This document shows positions 12,560 to 22,873 of a DNA stretch of 64,000 bases, in pieces. The position numbers and the translations under genes were made by a program. Under the pieces are notes generated by a model. That model saw nothing but the letters and a program-made list of their open reading frames with translations. It had not been told where the DNA came from and did not search any database. Source of the stretch: Limnoperna fortunei (lineage: Eukaryota > Mollusca > Bivalvia > Mytilida > Modiolidae); NCBI GenBank assembly GCA_944474755.1, contig OX104123.1:62489898-62553897 (forward strand), written 5' to 3'. Numbering within the stretch: position 1 is the first letter of the stretch; each line of letters begins with the position of its first letter.

Positions 12560-13400
12560 ATGATGATGTTATGGCATAGACTTCTACAAATATCAGATGT
12601 TTTGCCTTGGATATAAATGGTGGCTTTGAAAATAAAGTAAATGTCTTGTTTTATGCATTAGAAACTCAGGAAGTCATATTTTTTAATGTCCAAATATATT
12701 TATCATTTGTGATTGTAACTCTAGAACTGGTAATTTGTATGATTATGTTAATAATTATGTATTACATGATAGTGTTTTAAATCGGGTGAGTGTTTTACTT
12801 GCGTTACTGACGAGACTGTGCCTGTAAGAAGAACCCGGGTACTGCGACCAACAACTTTGGTTTGAAGATTATTGACTTATGCAAAAACAGTGGTTTGCGA
12901 ATCTTAATGGTCGACATTCAGATTGTATGGCAAATTATTTTACATACAGTGGTCCAAGAGGTATGAGTAGACTGTTGTGTCTAAATCTTCTAACGTCGAA
13001 ATAGTTCAAAGTTTTTAACTAGTAACTTTACAGCGTACAGTGATCATGCACCTTTACCTATTCAGTTTAAAATAACATATTCTACTGAAAGTGTTAACCA
13101 AGAACTAAGTTATGTGAAAAGGAGATGAGTATTCTTTCTTTAACTGGAACAATGATGCTAAGGAATTGTGTTATAACGCTTTGGTAAACGCAGATACCTT
13201 AAGTGCAACAAATGAACACACATATTAAATTTCAAGATCGAATGGACTCTGTGTTGAATGATTTTTTCGAAGCGTTCATTAATGTAATGACTTCATTTTT
13301 TAGGCAGGACAAGCGACTGAATAAATGCCGCATTGCAAAGAATAAAACATTTGATAAGCCGTGGTTCGATTTTAAATGTAAAGAACTGTATTCTAACTAA
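12560..13400 (+). mobile_element. LINE endonuclease-domain fragment (decayed)
   Basis: After frameshifts, the plus strand reads FIICDCNSRTGNLYDYV (the GDFNSRTG motif of the apurinic endonuclease of non-LTR elements), then SGLRILMV/NGRHSD, then FTYSGPRGMSR, then TAYSDHAPLPIQF (the terminal SDHxPI motif). Next comes the linker ending NKTFDKPWFDFKCKELY. This is the order found at the C-terminal end of LINE endonucleases. Stops and frameshifts show it is dead. The reverse transcriptase that should follow is missing: an SCC exon-1 relic starts about 90 bp after the fragment. Confidence 0.7.
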
Positions 13401-13488
13401 CCTAATGCATTGCCGAAATTTTAACAATATATTAACAATATATTAATAACTACAAGCAAGAAATACTACATTTGTAAAATATATGTAA

Positions 13489-13690
13489 CTAAACGGATTT
13501 TAATTAATGACTCAGACTATGCCGACACTCAGCAGATGCATCGCGATATTCAGGCCCTTAAAGAAGACATGCTGCAGTTGAAGAACAAGATCACATAACA
13601 AGATACACTAATTCAGAAACAGGCTTCCATGATAACTGACCAGCAGAATAAGATACAAAGGTATGAAAATAGGATGCAACAGATTCTGTC
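13489..13690 (+). pseudogene. SCC exon-1 relic (coiled-coil segment)
   Basis: Reads TKRILINDSDYADTQQMHRD, then IQALKEDMLQLKNKI, one TAA stop, then QDTLIQKQASMITDQQNKIQRYENRMQQIL. This is the KRILLND plus heptad coiled coil of SCC exon 1. No signal peptide precedes it. The following 200 bp also matches the flank of the copy at 28642, so a block larger than the exon was duplicated. The phrase TTAACAATATATTAATAA...ACAAGCAAGAAAT just upstream recurs at about 26.24 and 27.88 kb. Confidence 0.75.
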
Positions 13691-13699
13691 AGCTTTGAT

Positions 13700-15100
13700 A
13701 AAAAAGTTATTATCCCGGTTCTGTTACAACGTACTGTCTTTTGACTGGTTACACAGTGTCTTTAGCAATTATGTTATGACTCTTCCATTAAATCATGTGT
13801 TTTCGAACAAACTTTGTTTTGTTTTACTCCGTCTCCACGGGATACGTATTCTATATCCGTAAAAGACGCGAATCGGAAGCTTCATTAACGTACGTCAGAT
13901 TTCAACTAAAATAACGCATACATGAAGCTTCAAAATCTAGTTGCTTTGAGAGTTCAGGTTCATGTTATAAGTCGAGGTTGTGAATTACACACAGAAATGA
14001 TGATTTCATCACTTAAATTTGAGAAGAACAAAAACAACAAATAACATATAACTACGAAAATCTTCAAAAGAATCACTAATGTTGTCTTAATGCAGACACA
14101 GATGAAACCCAGAATAAAGGTATGCATTAAACTGCATGTGTTTGAGAATTGCCCGATCAAAACTGTTTGATATTTGCGGTCAAAATGTGGTGCCAATGCC
14201 AAGTCGTTATTTAATCAGTGTAATGAAGGTGCTGTTTGCAGTCCTAATCCTGATGCATATGCTGTATGGTGCACCTTTTAACCTGTTAAAGCTAAAGCTT
14301 TCACACAATAAATGCTCTATGTTACAAAGTCCTTTGTCTTCGATCTAAAGCAATCACTGCAATGTCAGAAGCAGGATTCACAGGCAGGAGTATTAAATTC
14401 GGGGACAAAAATGCTAGCAATCACTGAAAACGTACTCTAGGCGTCCACGCACATTCCCAAAAGTAATAATTTCAAATGAAAACTTGGCATCCGTCATGTC
14501 AGCAGACAAAACTTGGTCTCCGATAAATTAGTCATTCTATGTGCAGCTGGGTCTGCCTCCGTTATCATAGTAATGCCGTCACCAAATAATGTGCTCGCAA
14601 TGGATCAGCAAACAATGTGCTTCAGTCAAATGTCCTCATTCGCTACAAATTCATTGTTCAACAAGTGTCACTTTCACTTGTGATTCAAATAGAGGAACTT
14701 TAAAAGATTTGACAGGGTTGACCGAATTTAACCTTTAAAATGTTATTTAAAAGTTAATTGTTGTTTTCAACACGTTTCCTGATGTAATTATATTAATTAA
14801 AATATTTTAAAGATGTTAAGGTCATTAGATATCTATTTAATATTTTTAGAAAAGAGATTCCTTTGGCACCATGTTTTGTGTATTCCTACTCTACCCGCCG
14901 AGGATATAGATGGGGTTTTCTCACACCTTCTCTCTTCTAAAAATTGCCACAACTCTTTATGAGAATTATACGGACCCAACACAGTTTTTTAGTAAATCAT
15001 CCATATGTAAACTCCGGCGCCGGAGTTTACACATTGATAATTTCCTAAAGAGCAGTGTTTAATCCTATAATAATGTCAACTATTGATTTATTTTATCATT
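13700..15100. other. Non-coding stretch, flank of SCC relics
   Basis: Bases 13690-13865 resemble 28850-29035, the flank of another SCC exon-1 relic. The remainder holds nothing I recognise. Confidence 0.45.
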
Positions 15101-15104
15101 ATAG

Positions 15105-15874
15105 TTCCTTTTGGTTCAGTTTATATACAATTGGGACGAAAGACCTGCACAAAGAATGATACGGAACTAGTATATTCAGGTCCGTACATAATGGAAACAC
15201 TTGTCAAACAAACTAGATTGTCTCCCTCTACTAGATATATATAAAACAGAAGAGCACAAACCAGTATAGAGATATACATCTAAAACAAAATAAATTATTT
15301 TAATTCAGCAAACAGCGATCGTTTTACAAGTTTCTTCCACACCGCTTACTTCTTACTCTTTCGACGAATAAAATTTTCTCCATGGTATTGTGTAGATAGT
15401 TTGGCCCAATCATATTTAACAACTTATAGTAAACAACGATATTTATTTAGAGAATATTAAAAGAGATATTTTCACGATCCCGATCTTGGGCCAATCAGCA
15501 GCGCATCCAAATTTGGTACAATTTATGGCATGGAGTACAATGATGACGCCTTTGGTTCAGGTTTATTGGACAAAGACGTACCATGTGCAGTTTGTCGTGT
15601 GAATTATGCGTCATCAGTCCTTATGATTCCTGGCAAATCAAGCTGTTACAACGGTTGGGATTTAGAATACAAAGGAATTCTTGCTACGGGCCACTGGGGC
15701 GGCGCCGTAGCATCCAATTACATATGCGTTGACCATTCGCCTGAAGTACTAGAGGGAGGGTTGCAAGATGAAAATGGATACATTTTATTTCCAGTAAAAG
15801 CATATTGTTGTTCATTAAGGTGTCCGCCATACGTTCCTCAAAGCATGTTTAACTGTGTGGTTTGTTCCAAATAA
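15105..15874 (+). pseudogene. Truncated SCC copy: exon 2 and most of exon 3
   Basis: Exon 2 (15105-15179, 75 nt, with acceptor ATAG and donor GGTCCG) has the motif Trp changed to Leu (Q-L-G-R-K, TGG to TTG). Exon 3 from about 15474 to the stop at 15874 is open and very close to the intact gene at 24228-24691. However, its first 70 or so bases, including the acceptor and the codons for GLGGGGFYSE...PVCVPH, are replaced by unrelated AT-rich sequence. The intron retains similarity to the intact copy (TTCAGCAAACAGCGATCG at about 15305 and 24028). There is also a Gly-to-Cys change (KAYCCSLRC). I find no exon 1 directly upstream except the stop-containing relic at 13489. Most likely a pseudogene. 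A shortened protein starting at the ATG at 15530 would lack signal peptide and coiled coil. Confidence 0.75.
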
Positions 15875-15884
15875 ATGCAAAAAA

Positions 15885-16620
15885 GTATTTTATCGATTTC
15901 AGACGCTTATTGTGCTTTTTAAAACTTTTGAACAATAAACAGAAAGACAAAATAACAAACAAAATTAATAACTAAAATACTTCACCACAACTGACCATAA
16001 ATTAAGATATAAAATAAGAAATACACAAAACAAATACGTCAAGTATTACATCAATAAATAAATTACGTCTATACAAGACAAATCAACAGAAGTCTGTAAT
16101 AAATGTCTAACAATTTATGTTTTATTAATTACTTTACAGTGCGCCACTATTAAACGCGTGATCTGAATACAACTCACAAAAAGTTGTCATCATCTTGGTA
16201 AATGCATTTAAAAGACAACTTCATAAAAAGAGTAGTGAAAGGTTAGGTTTAACATCAAAATTAAAAGACATTAATGCCTGCAATATGCACACGTCACCGC
16301 TTGATGCAAGGCAAAGATATTGACATCATTGGGTAGATATGCAAGTAGTCACCGAATTTAGCATTTTTTAAACAAGATACTAAAGAGAGTAGGTGAAAGA
16401 GTATTTGTTTTAGCCTTGTGCCTGGGAGTGACATCCACGGATTTTTTTTATCACTTTCATCCAACACAATTAGGTAAAATTTTACTGCCGTAATAATCCG
16501 CTTTTCCGTTTTGTGATTTTTCATATTAACGGCAGAATATAGCCCCATATACCTAATGTAGACTTAAAAAATTATAACTTTATTATAGATAATTCAGACA
16601 TGAATATATTTCTTTTACGG
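15885..16620. other. Non-coding stretch, nothing recognised
   Basis: Downstream flank of the truncated SCC copy. No supported exon. Confidence 0.45.
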
Positions 16621-16649
16621 TATTTAACCTGTGGACATGGCCAAATATT

Positions 16650-17935
16650 CGGATACAATCTTTTTTTCGTTTTTCAAAATACTCTCGTATGATAAGAAAC
16701 GCGAAAAATAAATTCACACACAATCTTGTAAGTAAAATATCAAACGAGCGATCAAGTAGTGGTAACTGGTGGAAAATTGTTAAAAATTTTACTGGCATTA
16801 GTGTAAGTAAAAGTATTCCACCTTTAATTCATAATGACGAAATCGTCACCTCCAACGACGAAAAGGCTAACAAAGTCAATCTCTGCTTTTCGACGCAATC
16901 GAACATAGATGACACTATTCACACAGTACTCCACTGTCAATATAACTTCGAAAGTTCATTATCCTAAATAGTCATCACGGAAACGGACGTACAAGACGTC
17001 TTAGATACTATAAACCCCTCGAAGGCTTCGGGTCCTGATCTTGTTAAGCCTCCGTAATTCTTTAAACTCCACTCTGCCAATTTAACATGTCAATTCAAAA
17101 TAGCACATTTCTAAGTTATTGGAAAAGAGCTAACGTCTCACCGGTATTCAAAAATGGGAAGCCCAACGAGGTAAAAAATTATCGTCCGATTTCCCTTCTA
17201 AGTGTTTTTTCAAAATGTATGGAACGGTGTGTTTATAAATACGTGTACAATCACCCGATACGTAATAAAATTTTGACCTCACACCAATCTGGTTTTACAA
17301 GAGGAGACTCTTTTTTAAATCATTTAATCAACATTATGAATGACTATGATAAAGCGCTGGATTCTGGGAATGAAATCCGTGTCGTAATTTGCGATATAAG
17401 TAAAGCCTTCGATAGGATCTGGCACAAAGGGCTTCTTCATAAATTAAACAAAATGGGTATATCGGGAATTCTTTGGCGATGGTTTGCAAATTATCTTCAA
17501 AGGGTTCAAAGGGTTCAAAGGGTTGTAGTTAATGGTTCAAACACAAATTGGTTACCAATTACCAGGTAATCCCCAATGTTCAATATTAGGACCTCTGCTA
17601 TATTAATCTTTATCAATGATATTGTACTTGATATAGAGGCGCAAATTAAATTGTTTGCTGTCGACACGAGTCTATATATTGTGGTCGATAATCCTCAATG
17701 TGGTGCTGACAAAATAAACAGCGATTTGTATAAAATTCATGAATGGTCTCAAACATGGTTAGTAAACTTCAATCCACAAAAAACTGAAACCATGATTATA
17801 AGTCGTAAAAGAATTAAAACATCTCACCCTCCAATTCAAATGGACAATCAAATATTACATGAAATTGAAAAACACATAAGTACAGCAATACCCAATTATT
17901 TTCTAGGGATTCATTTAAGATTTTATATATTTTAG
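16650..17935 (+). mobile_element. LINE reverse transcriptase, 5' and catalytic part (decayed, interrupted)
   Basis: Consecutive frames read NWWKIVKNFTG, IPPLIHNDEIVTSNDEKAN, then DVLDTINPSKASGPD. RT blocks follow: YWKRANVSPVFKNGKPNEVKNYRPISLLSVFSKCMER, then ILTSHQSGFTRGDSFLNHL, VVICDISKAFDRIWHKGLL, and finally INDIV...IKLFAVDTSLYIV. In the last, the catalytic F/Y-A-D-D has become F-A-V-D. The order is that of a jockey/CR1-type non-LTR element. A tandem triplication of AGGGTTCAA sits at about 17500-17523. The element breaks off near 17935, where Tc1-like DNA begins, and resumes near 19470. Confidence 0.85.
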
Positions 17936-17939
17936 TATT

Positions 17940-19460
17940 TTTTAAAGAGATGACAATTTATTGAACAATAATGACAAATGAAACATACACACAACTTGTC
18001 TCCAGTCGCTTAACTTATTGTTTGATGAAAAACTGTTCAAAGCAAAGATATAAAAAAACAGTGCAAATATACCTTTCATTAGTCAAAAAATAAGTTCAAC
18101 TTCATGAACTTAAAGTAAACACATCATCACAGGTCAACGTTCATGGAAAGAAAAGTCACTTTGAAATGTGTTAAACGCAAAATACTCAGTAAGTCGTGTA
18201 ACCACCACGCTTACGGTACAGTTCATTAAATATCCTCCTCATGCTGTTGACTAAACGACTAAGTGTAGCATGTGGTAAATTCTGTCATTCATTTTGAATG
18301 GCAACACGTAGTTCTTGGACATTTTGACAAGCAGGTGCTCTGTTATTGATTGACTGCCAATGATATCCCATAAATGTTCAATTGGATTCATATCGGGTGA
18401 CATTGATGGCCATGGAAGATGCTCAATATCTTCCCTTTCTATAACCTCACGTACAATTGCAGCTCGGTGAGGTCTTGTGTTGTCATCCATAAAGATGGGT
18501 CTTTTACCAAGTGCATGATTGTCAAAATGTGGCTCAATAATAGCGTTTATGACGTCATTGTGATATTTCTGCCTTGTAAATGTCCCATCAACCACATACA
18601 GATTCAGTTTCTAGTCGTATGAAAATCCTCCCCACACTGTAAAACCACCACCGCCAAACGATGTAGTGCCTAGGATGTTGTTCTGGTTGTAAGCGGTGCC
18701 TCGTTGTCTCCAAACGAAGAAGGAATCTGCTTTCGTCGGTAAAGTGCACTCGTCGCCAGCTTCGAATATTCCAATGGAAGTGATATCGTGCCCACTCTAA
18801 ACGTGCTTGGCGATGTCTCTGTGTCAACAGTGGACGTTTCAAGGGACGACGAGCTCTCAACCTTGCAGTGTTTAGGCGCCTGTTAACTGTATGAACGGCA
18901 ACTCGGGTTGCAATATTTCAATCGTCACGAAAATATCTTGCAGTGGCAAACGGTTGGCGTTTGGCTACACGAACGAGTGATCTTTCCTCCCTTTCAGATG
19001 TTTTTGGTAGTCGACCTGACCTAGGACGTCCCTGGATAGTTCTATCATTTCGATGACGTTTCAATATCCGGGTTTCAATACTTAAGTGAATGCCAAGTGT
19101 TGTGTTATCTGACGCAAGCTGTGTCCACTACTATGCATTTCAACGATCTGCCACTTCTCAGCTTCACTTAATTTGCGTCTAGGCATTGTTACAATGTAAA
19201 GATGAAGTGGAAAAAGACAAGGAGATGACCACTAAATCATTAAGGAAAACAAGTCTTTAGGCGTGCTCGACTACCCTATGACAAACTGGTTTTGCTATTT
19301 AACTATTTACCTTAGGATTAAATTAAAGTAACTTTCCCGTGCTCGAATGATGGCTTTAGTGCAAAAATAACACACAGTTAATATTCATTAAGATTTATGA
19401 AAGTATAAAAAAATGTAGGTACTGCTTAACTTATGGCGAGGTGTATATTTTGCAAAAATC
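17940..19460 (-). mobile_element. Tc1/mariner-type (DD34E) transposon inserted in a LINE, decayed
   Basis: The transposase reading region is 19186 (ATG, MPRRKLSEAEKWQIVEMH, helix-turn-helix start) to 18186 (end ...YRKRGGYTTY), about 333 codons, with several stops and frameshifts. Catalytic blocks remain visible: VHFTDESRF, FMDDNTRPHRA and SPDMNPIEHLWD. From the second Asp to the Glu there are 34 intervening residues, the Tc1 signature. Boundaries are set by where LINE homology stops and restarts. Terminal inverted repeats could not be fixed with confidence; a short similarity between TGCAAATATACC near 18062 and the reverse complement near 19442-19456 is a weak candidate. An 11-bp direct repeat GCTTAACTTAT occurs at 18008 and 19424. 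Confidence 0.85.
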
Positions 19461-19464
19461 ATTT

Positions 19465-20285
19465 AAGAGAATCAATATTTTGAGATTAGTTAGGAATATA
19501 CTTGATAGGTTCTCGCTTGAAAAATTGTATATGTATTTTATTCGTCCGATCTTAAAATATGCCGACGATATTTGGGATACCGACAACCAAACCCAAAAAG
19601 TTTAGCTCGACGCTGCCCGAATAGTTACTGGTGGAACAAATGTACTAGCATTGCAAAACTTTACGAAGAAACCCATTGGGAAAAACGATAACAGATAGAC
19701 GAAAACAACATAGACTAATGTTCCAGCACAAAATTGTAAACAAAAGTGCTCTGGAATATTTACAAAACCTGTAATCTTCTCGAGTAGATAGCAGACACGA
19801 TCACAACATTCTGCAGAAAACAAATTTAATTAAAGATAAAATTCGGACTACGCTATATGCTAATTACTTTATCCCTTCCGCTGTCAAGTTATGAAATGTA
19901 CTGCCAACAGATGTTGAAAATTGTGCGTCCCTTAACGTATTCAAGCAAACATTGCGATCCCAAAACGATTCGGCCCCCGTATACGTCTGCACCGGCAGTC
20001 GTCGAGGGCAAATATTACATGGTAGAATACGAATGGAATCGAGCTCGTTAAATTCTCACTTATTTGTCAGAAATGTAGTTGATTCGCCAAACTGTCGATG
20101 TGGCTGTCTTGAAACAACCGTACATTTCCTTTTGTCCTGCCATCTATACAACAACATCAGACGTGACTTACTTAACTCTTTATCAAGTCTATCAATTCCA
20201 GTTGATGTTAACTTGCTCTTGTATTGATCTGACCAACTTTCCGACGAAAACAATGTGCACATTTTTCGTCAAACTCTAAAATTCA
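19465..20285 (+). mobile_element. LINE 3' part after the Tc1-like insertion
   Basis: Reads RINILRLVRNILDRFSLEKLYMYFIRPILKYADDIWD in frame, the post-catalytic thumb region of the same kind of LINE. Stop-interrupted sequence follows, ending with CRCGCLETTVHFLLSCHLYNNIRRDLLNSL, the Cys-His motif typical of the C-terminal end of these reverse transcriptases. This shows that the Tc1-like element split a once continuous LINE. Confidence 0.75.
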
Positions 20286-20626
20286 TTATAAAATCTAAAA
20301 TGTTTTCTGTATAGATTTTCACATTGCAATTAACTAACACCTCTATCACACCCCACTACCCGCACCCCAACCCCACTCCAAACCTGAACACATTTAGTTT
20401 TTTTTATACTGAATTATTTCTTTTATTTCATAATAGGATCATGCCCAAGATATTACAATCATGTTATGTGCAAATGTTTATATATGTTTTCTTACGAGAC
20501 AGACTAGAAAAGCAACTTTGCTTGTTTCTGAATCCTAATTGTCATGATTTCTTTGTATTGATCCATGTGATCCTGTATGACCATGCTAATATTATGAAAT
20601 AAATATGTTTACACCACAATACCATT

Positions 20627-20740
20627 TCTTGCCGCCATGATAAAACGAGACGTTGGTGATTTCACCACATATGGATAACTTTGTTGCCACCATGATAAAA
20701 CGAGTCGTTGGTAATTTCACCTTATATAGATAACTTGTGA
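20627..20740 (+). repeat. Two-copy tandem repeat, period 55 bp
   Basis: GCC(G/A)CCATGATAAAACGAG(A/T)CGTTGGT(G/A)ATTTCACC is followed by ATAT(G/A)GATAACTT and repeated once, starting at about 20631 and 20686. Confidence 0.75.
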
Positions 20741-20749
20741 CTTAATTGT

Positions 20750-21135
20750 ACTAAAATCGTACTAATTTGTATAGTACAACAAACATTCTGTAATAAGAAT
20801 GACAATGTATTGAATAAATTTACATATACGACACCTTCCCAAGATGAAACACACCATTCGGGATTATCAATGGTTTTCAGATAGTAAACGTAACTAATGA
20901 GAGACACGAACGCCAGATAAGAAACGACACACAGTGGGTAAGTTAAAGCAATAATTATCATAAAAAATATCAGTAATGAGTAATATAAAACACGAAACCG
21001 ACAATAAATAGGGACACTGTCTCATGATAGCAAGATTGTACTTGCATGACTGTATATGCAACTGGTCTTTGACATAAAATTTCCGGGTGTGTCACAATCA
21101 TATATACTAGTATATTTATTCTTATAAACACATGT
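20750..21135. other. Non-coding stretch, nothing recognised
   Basis: No supported exon. Confidence 0.4.
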
Positions 21136-21139
21136 GTAG

Positions 21140-21600
21140 TTCCAATAGGATTGGTTTATTTACAATAGTGAAGAAATACCTGCACAAAGAATGGTACATT
21201 ATTAATATATTCACTTGGGTATTTCAAACAAGTATGCGACTATATATCCGAACATCAGAATAATCGTTAAAGCCATACTACAATTCACAGTCTACAAAAA
21301 TAAATATTCCCTCACAAATTAGATATACATGTACCAATAATTTCACCATCCAAAAATTAAATGATAAATGTAACTCATTAGTTAAATGCCAAATATATAG
21401 CAACATATACAAATATATGTTTTTTATGTTAATGTTAATTCTATGTTAATTGCTGGAGGTGCCCAATATTATGAAACCGGTAGGACAGCAAATCCCATTT
21501 CCGTACCATGTGAATCCGATTTCGGAGTCAGTAGTACATATTACTTTTGGTATGGAATACAATGACAATGCCTTTGGTTAACGTTTATTTGAAAATGAAA
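21140..21600 (+). pseudogene. SCC exon-2 and exon-3 relic
   Basis: Bases 21140-21214 align with the 75-nt SCC exon 2 after an intact TGTAG acceptor, but TGG GGA (W-G) has become TAG TGA and the donor is lost. Bases 21449-21600 align with the start of exon 3: AGGAQYYETGRTANPISVPCESDFG, then YGMEYNDNAFG, then TAA. The remainder of exon 3 is gone. A dead gene. Confidence 0.7.
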
Positions 21601-21826
21601 TTTAACATATGCCAAGCAGGCGCTGGTGTATAGATCCACTATTCTGCACTAAATAATTTAATTTGCTTTGTAACCCGTAATCTGAATGGTCAATTCAAAT
21701 CGAGCAACCCATATATTATGCATGACCTATGTCCTATTCTTACGCGTTAAAATTCAAATAGTTCCATGACGCCATCGACATTTTTACAATAAAAATTGTT
21801 GAGATTTATAGTTAAAATTAAATTAT

Positions 21827-21980
21827 AAGGAATATTTCAAATTTCTGAACAGGTTATACGATATAATATGGTTTGGGTCTGTTAAAACCATTCATAAACC
21901 GCTTCGCAGTTTATTAAGCGTAAACAGACCCAAACCATATTATATCGTATAACCGGTTAAGAAATTTATAGTATTCCTTA
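21827..21980. repeat. Foldback palindrome (MITE-like)
   Basis: The arms are about 57 bp: AAGGAATATTTCAAATTTCT plus AACAGGTTATACGATATAAT and TGGTTTGGGTCTGTT. They recur as reverse complement after a loop of about 38 bp with CCGCTTCGCAG at its centre. A decayed relative of the left half lies at about 23235-23375, inside intron 1 of SCC2. Confidence 0.85.
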
Positions 21981-22308
21981 AATATTTGAATATATAGCAA
22001 CACGTTCAAAAGTATTAATTAAATTAAATTCTGGACCATTCAAATTGAAAATACTCAGAAAAAATTGGTAAGTGTACCGATTCAACTTAATCACACGATT
22101 CACATCACAAAACATTTGAACAACAGAAAACTGTTCCTTTCCATGCACGTTTAATGCAGCTTAAACGGAATCAATGCTTTGAAAGTCAACATCGTATTAT
22201 TATAGCTTACGAAACAATTAATAACAGTTATTGAATAAAATGCACATTCCACAGTAGCTTTTCTATGCAAAGTCCTACGATAATGAGTTAGCTTCAACAT
22301 CATTATAG

Positions 22309-22562
22309 AGGACCTCGGGGCCGAGAGGTTAAGGCAATTATTCATCTACCTTTGAACACGTGGTCTGTCAGCACTGATGTTGCGGGTTCCAGTCTCACTG
22401 CAGGTTGGGGTGTACTCGACTCCAATCTTAATTGACAAGGATTAGCAGTGTTCTACCGTAGTTCTGGGGTTTTCCGCCTTCATTAGCAATAAAAAGTTTA
22501 AAACATGATATAGCTGAAAAATTGCTGAAGTTAAACACTATTCAAACAAACAAGCAACATAA
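22309..22562 (+). mobile_element. tRNA-derived SINE, near full length
   Basis: Begins GACCTCGGGGCCGAGAGGTTAAGG (box A-like). It continues with ACACGTGGTCTGTCAGCACTG, GCGGGTTCCAGTCTCAC (box B-like), TACTCGACTCCAATCTTAAT and TGACAAGGATT. It ends TGATATAGCTGAAAAATTGCTG...TTCAAACAAACAAGCAA. The tRNA-like head resembles a serine/leucine type. It lies about 310 bp upstream of SCC2. Confidence 0.8.
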
Positions 22563-22873
22563 TTATTATAACACATTTGAGAATACCATCGGCTCAAAAC
22601 AGAGATAAGAATTAAGAATGAAAAATCTCCCTTTCGAATGACACACTTTTAATTCAGACCTAAAGCATTTAGTCTAATCAGACATACTGTCTTTGGGCAG
22701 TAGTTTTAAAAGCAGTATTACACTAAAATATATATTTAAAAAACACCTGCAGTATTAGTACTGATTGTCAGCAGAATTGTAATGCCGATAATAATAACAC
22801 TGTTAATTTAATTTTTATCTTTCTGTTATCAGTTGTGTAGAGCAGAAGGGTCTTGTGTACCTAAAGTTGAACA

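Noticed and set aside
18008..19434. 11-bp GCTTAACTTAT direct repeat as target-site duplication of the Tc1-like element
   Set aside because: Tc1-like elements duplicate TA only, and the repeats do not sit exactly at the homology borders. Recorded as unexplained rather than used as a boundary.
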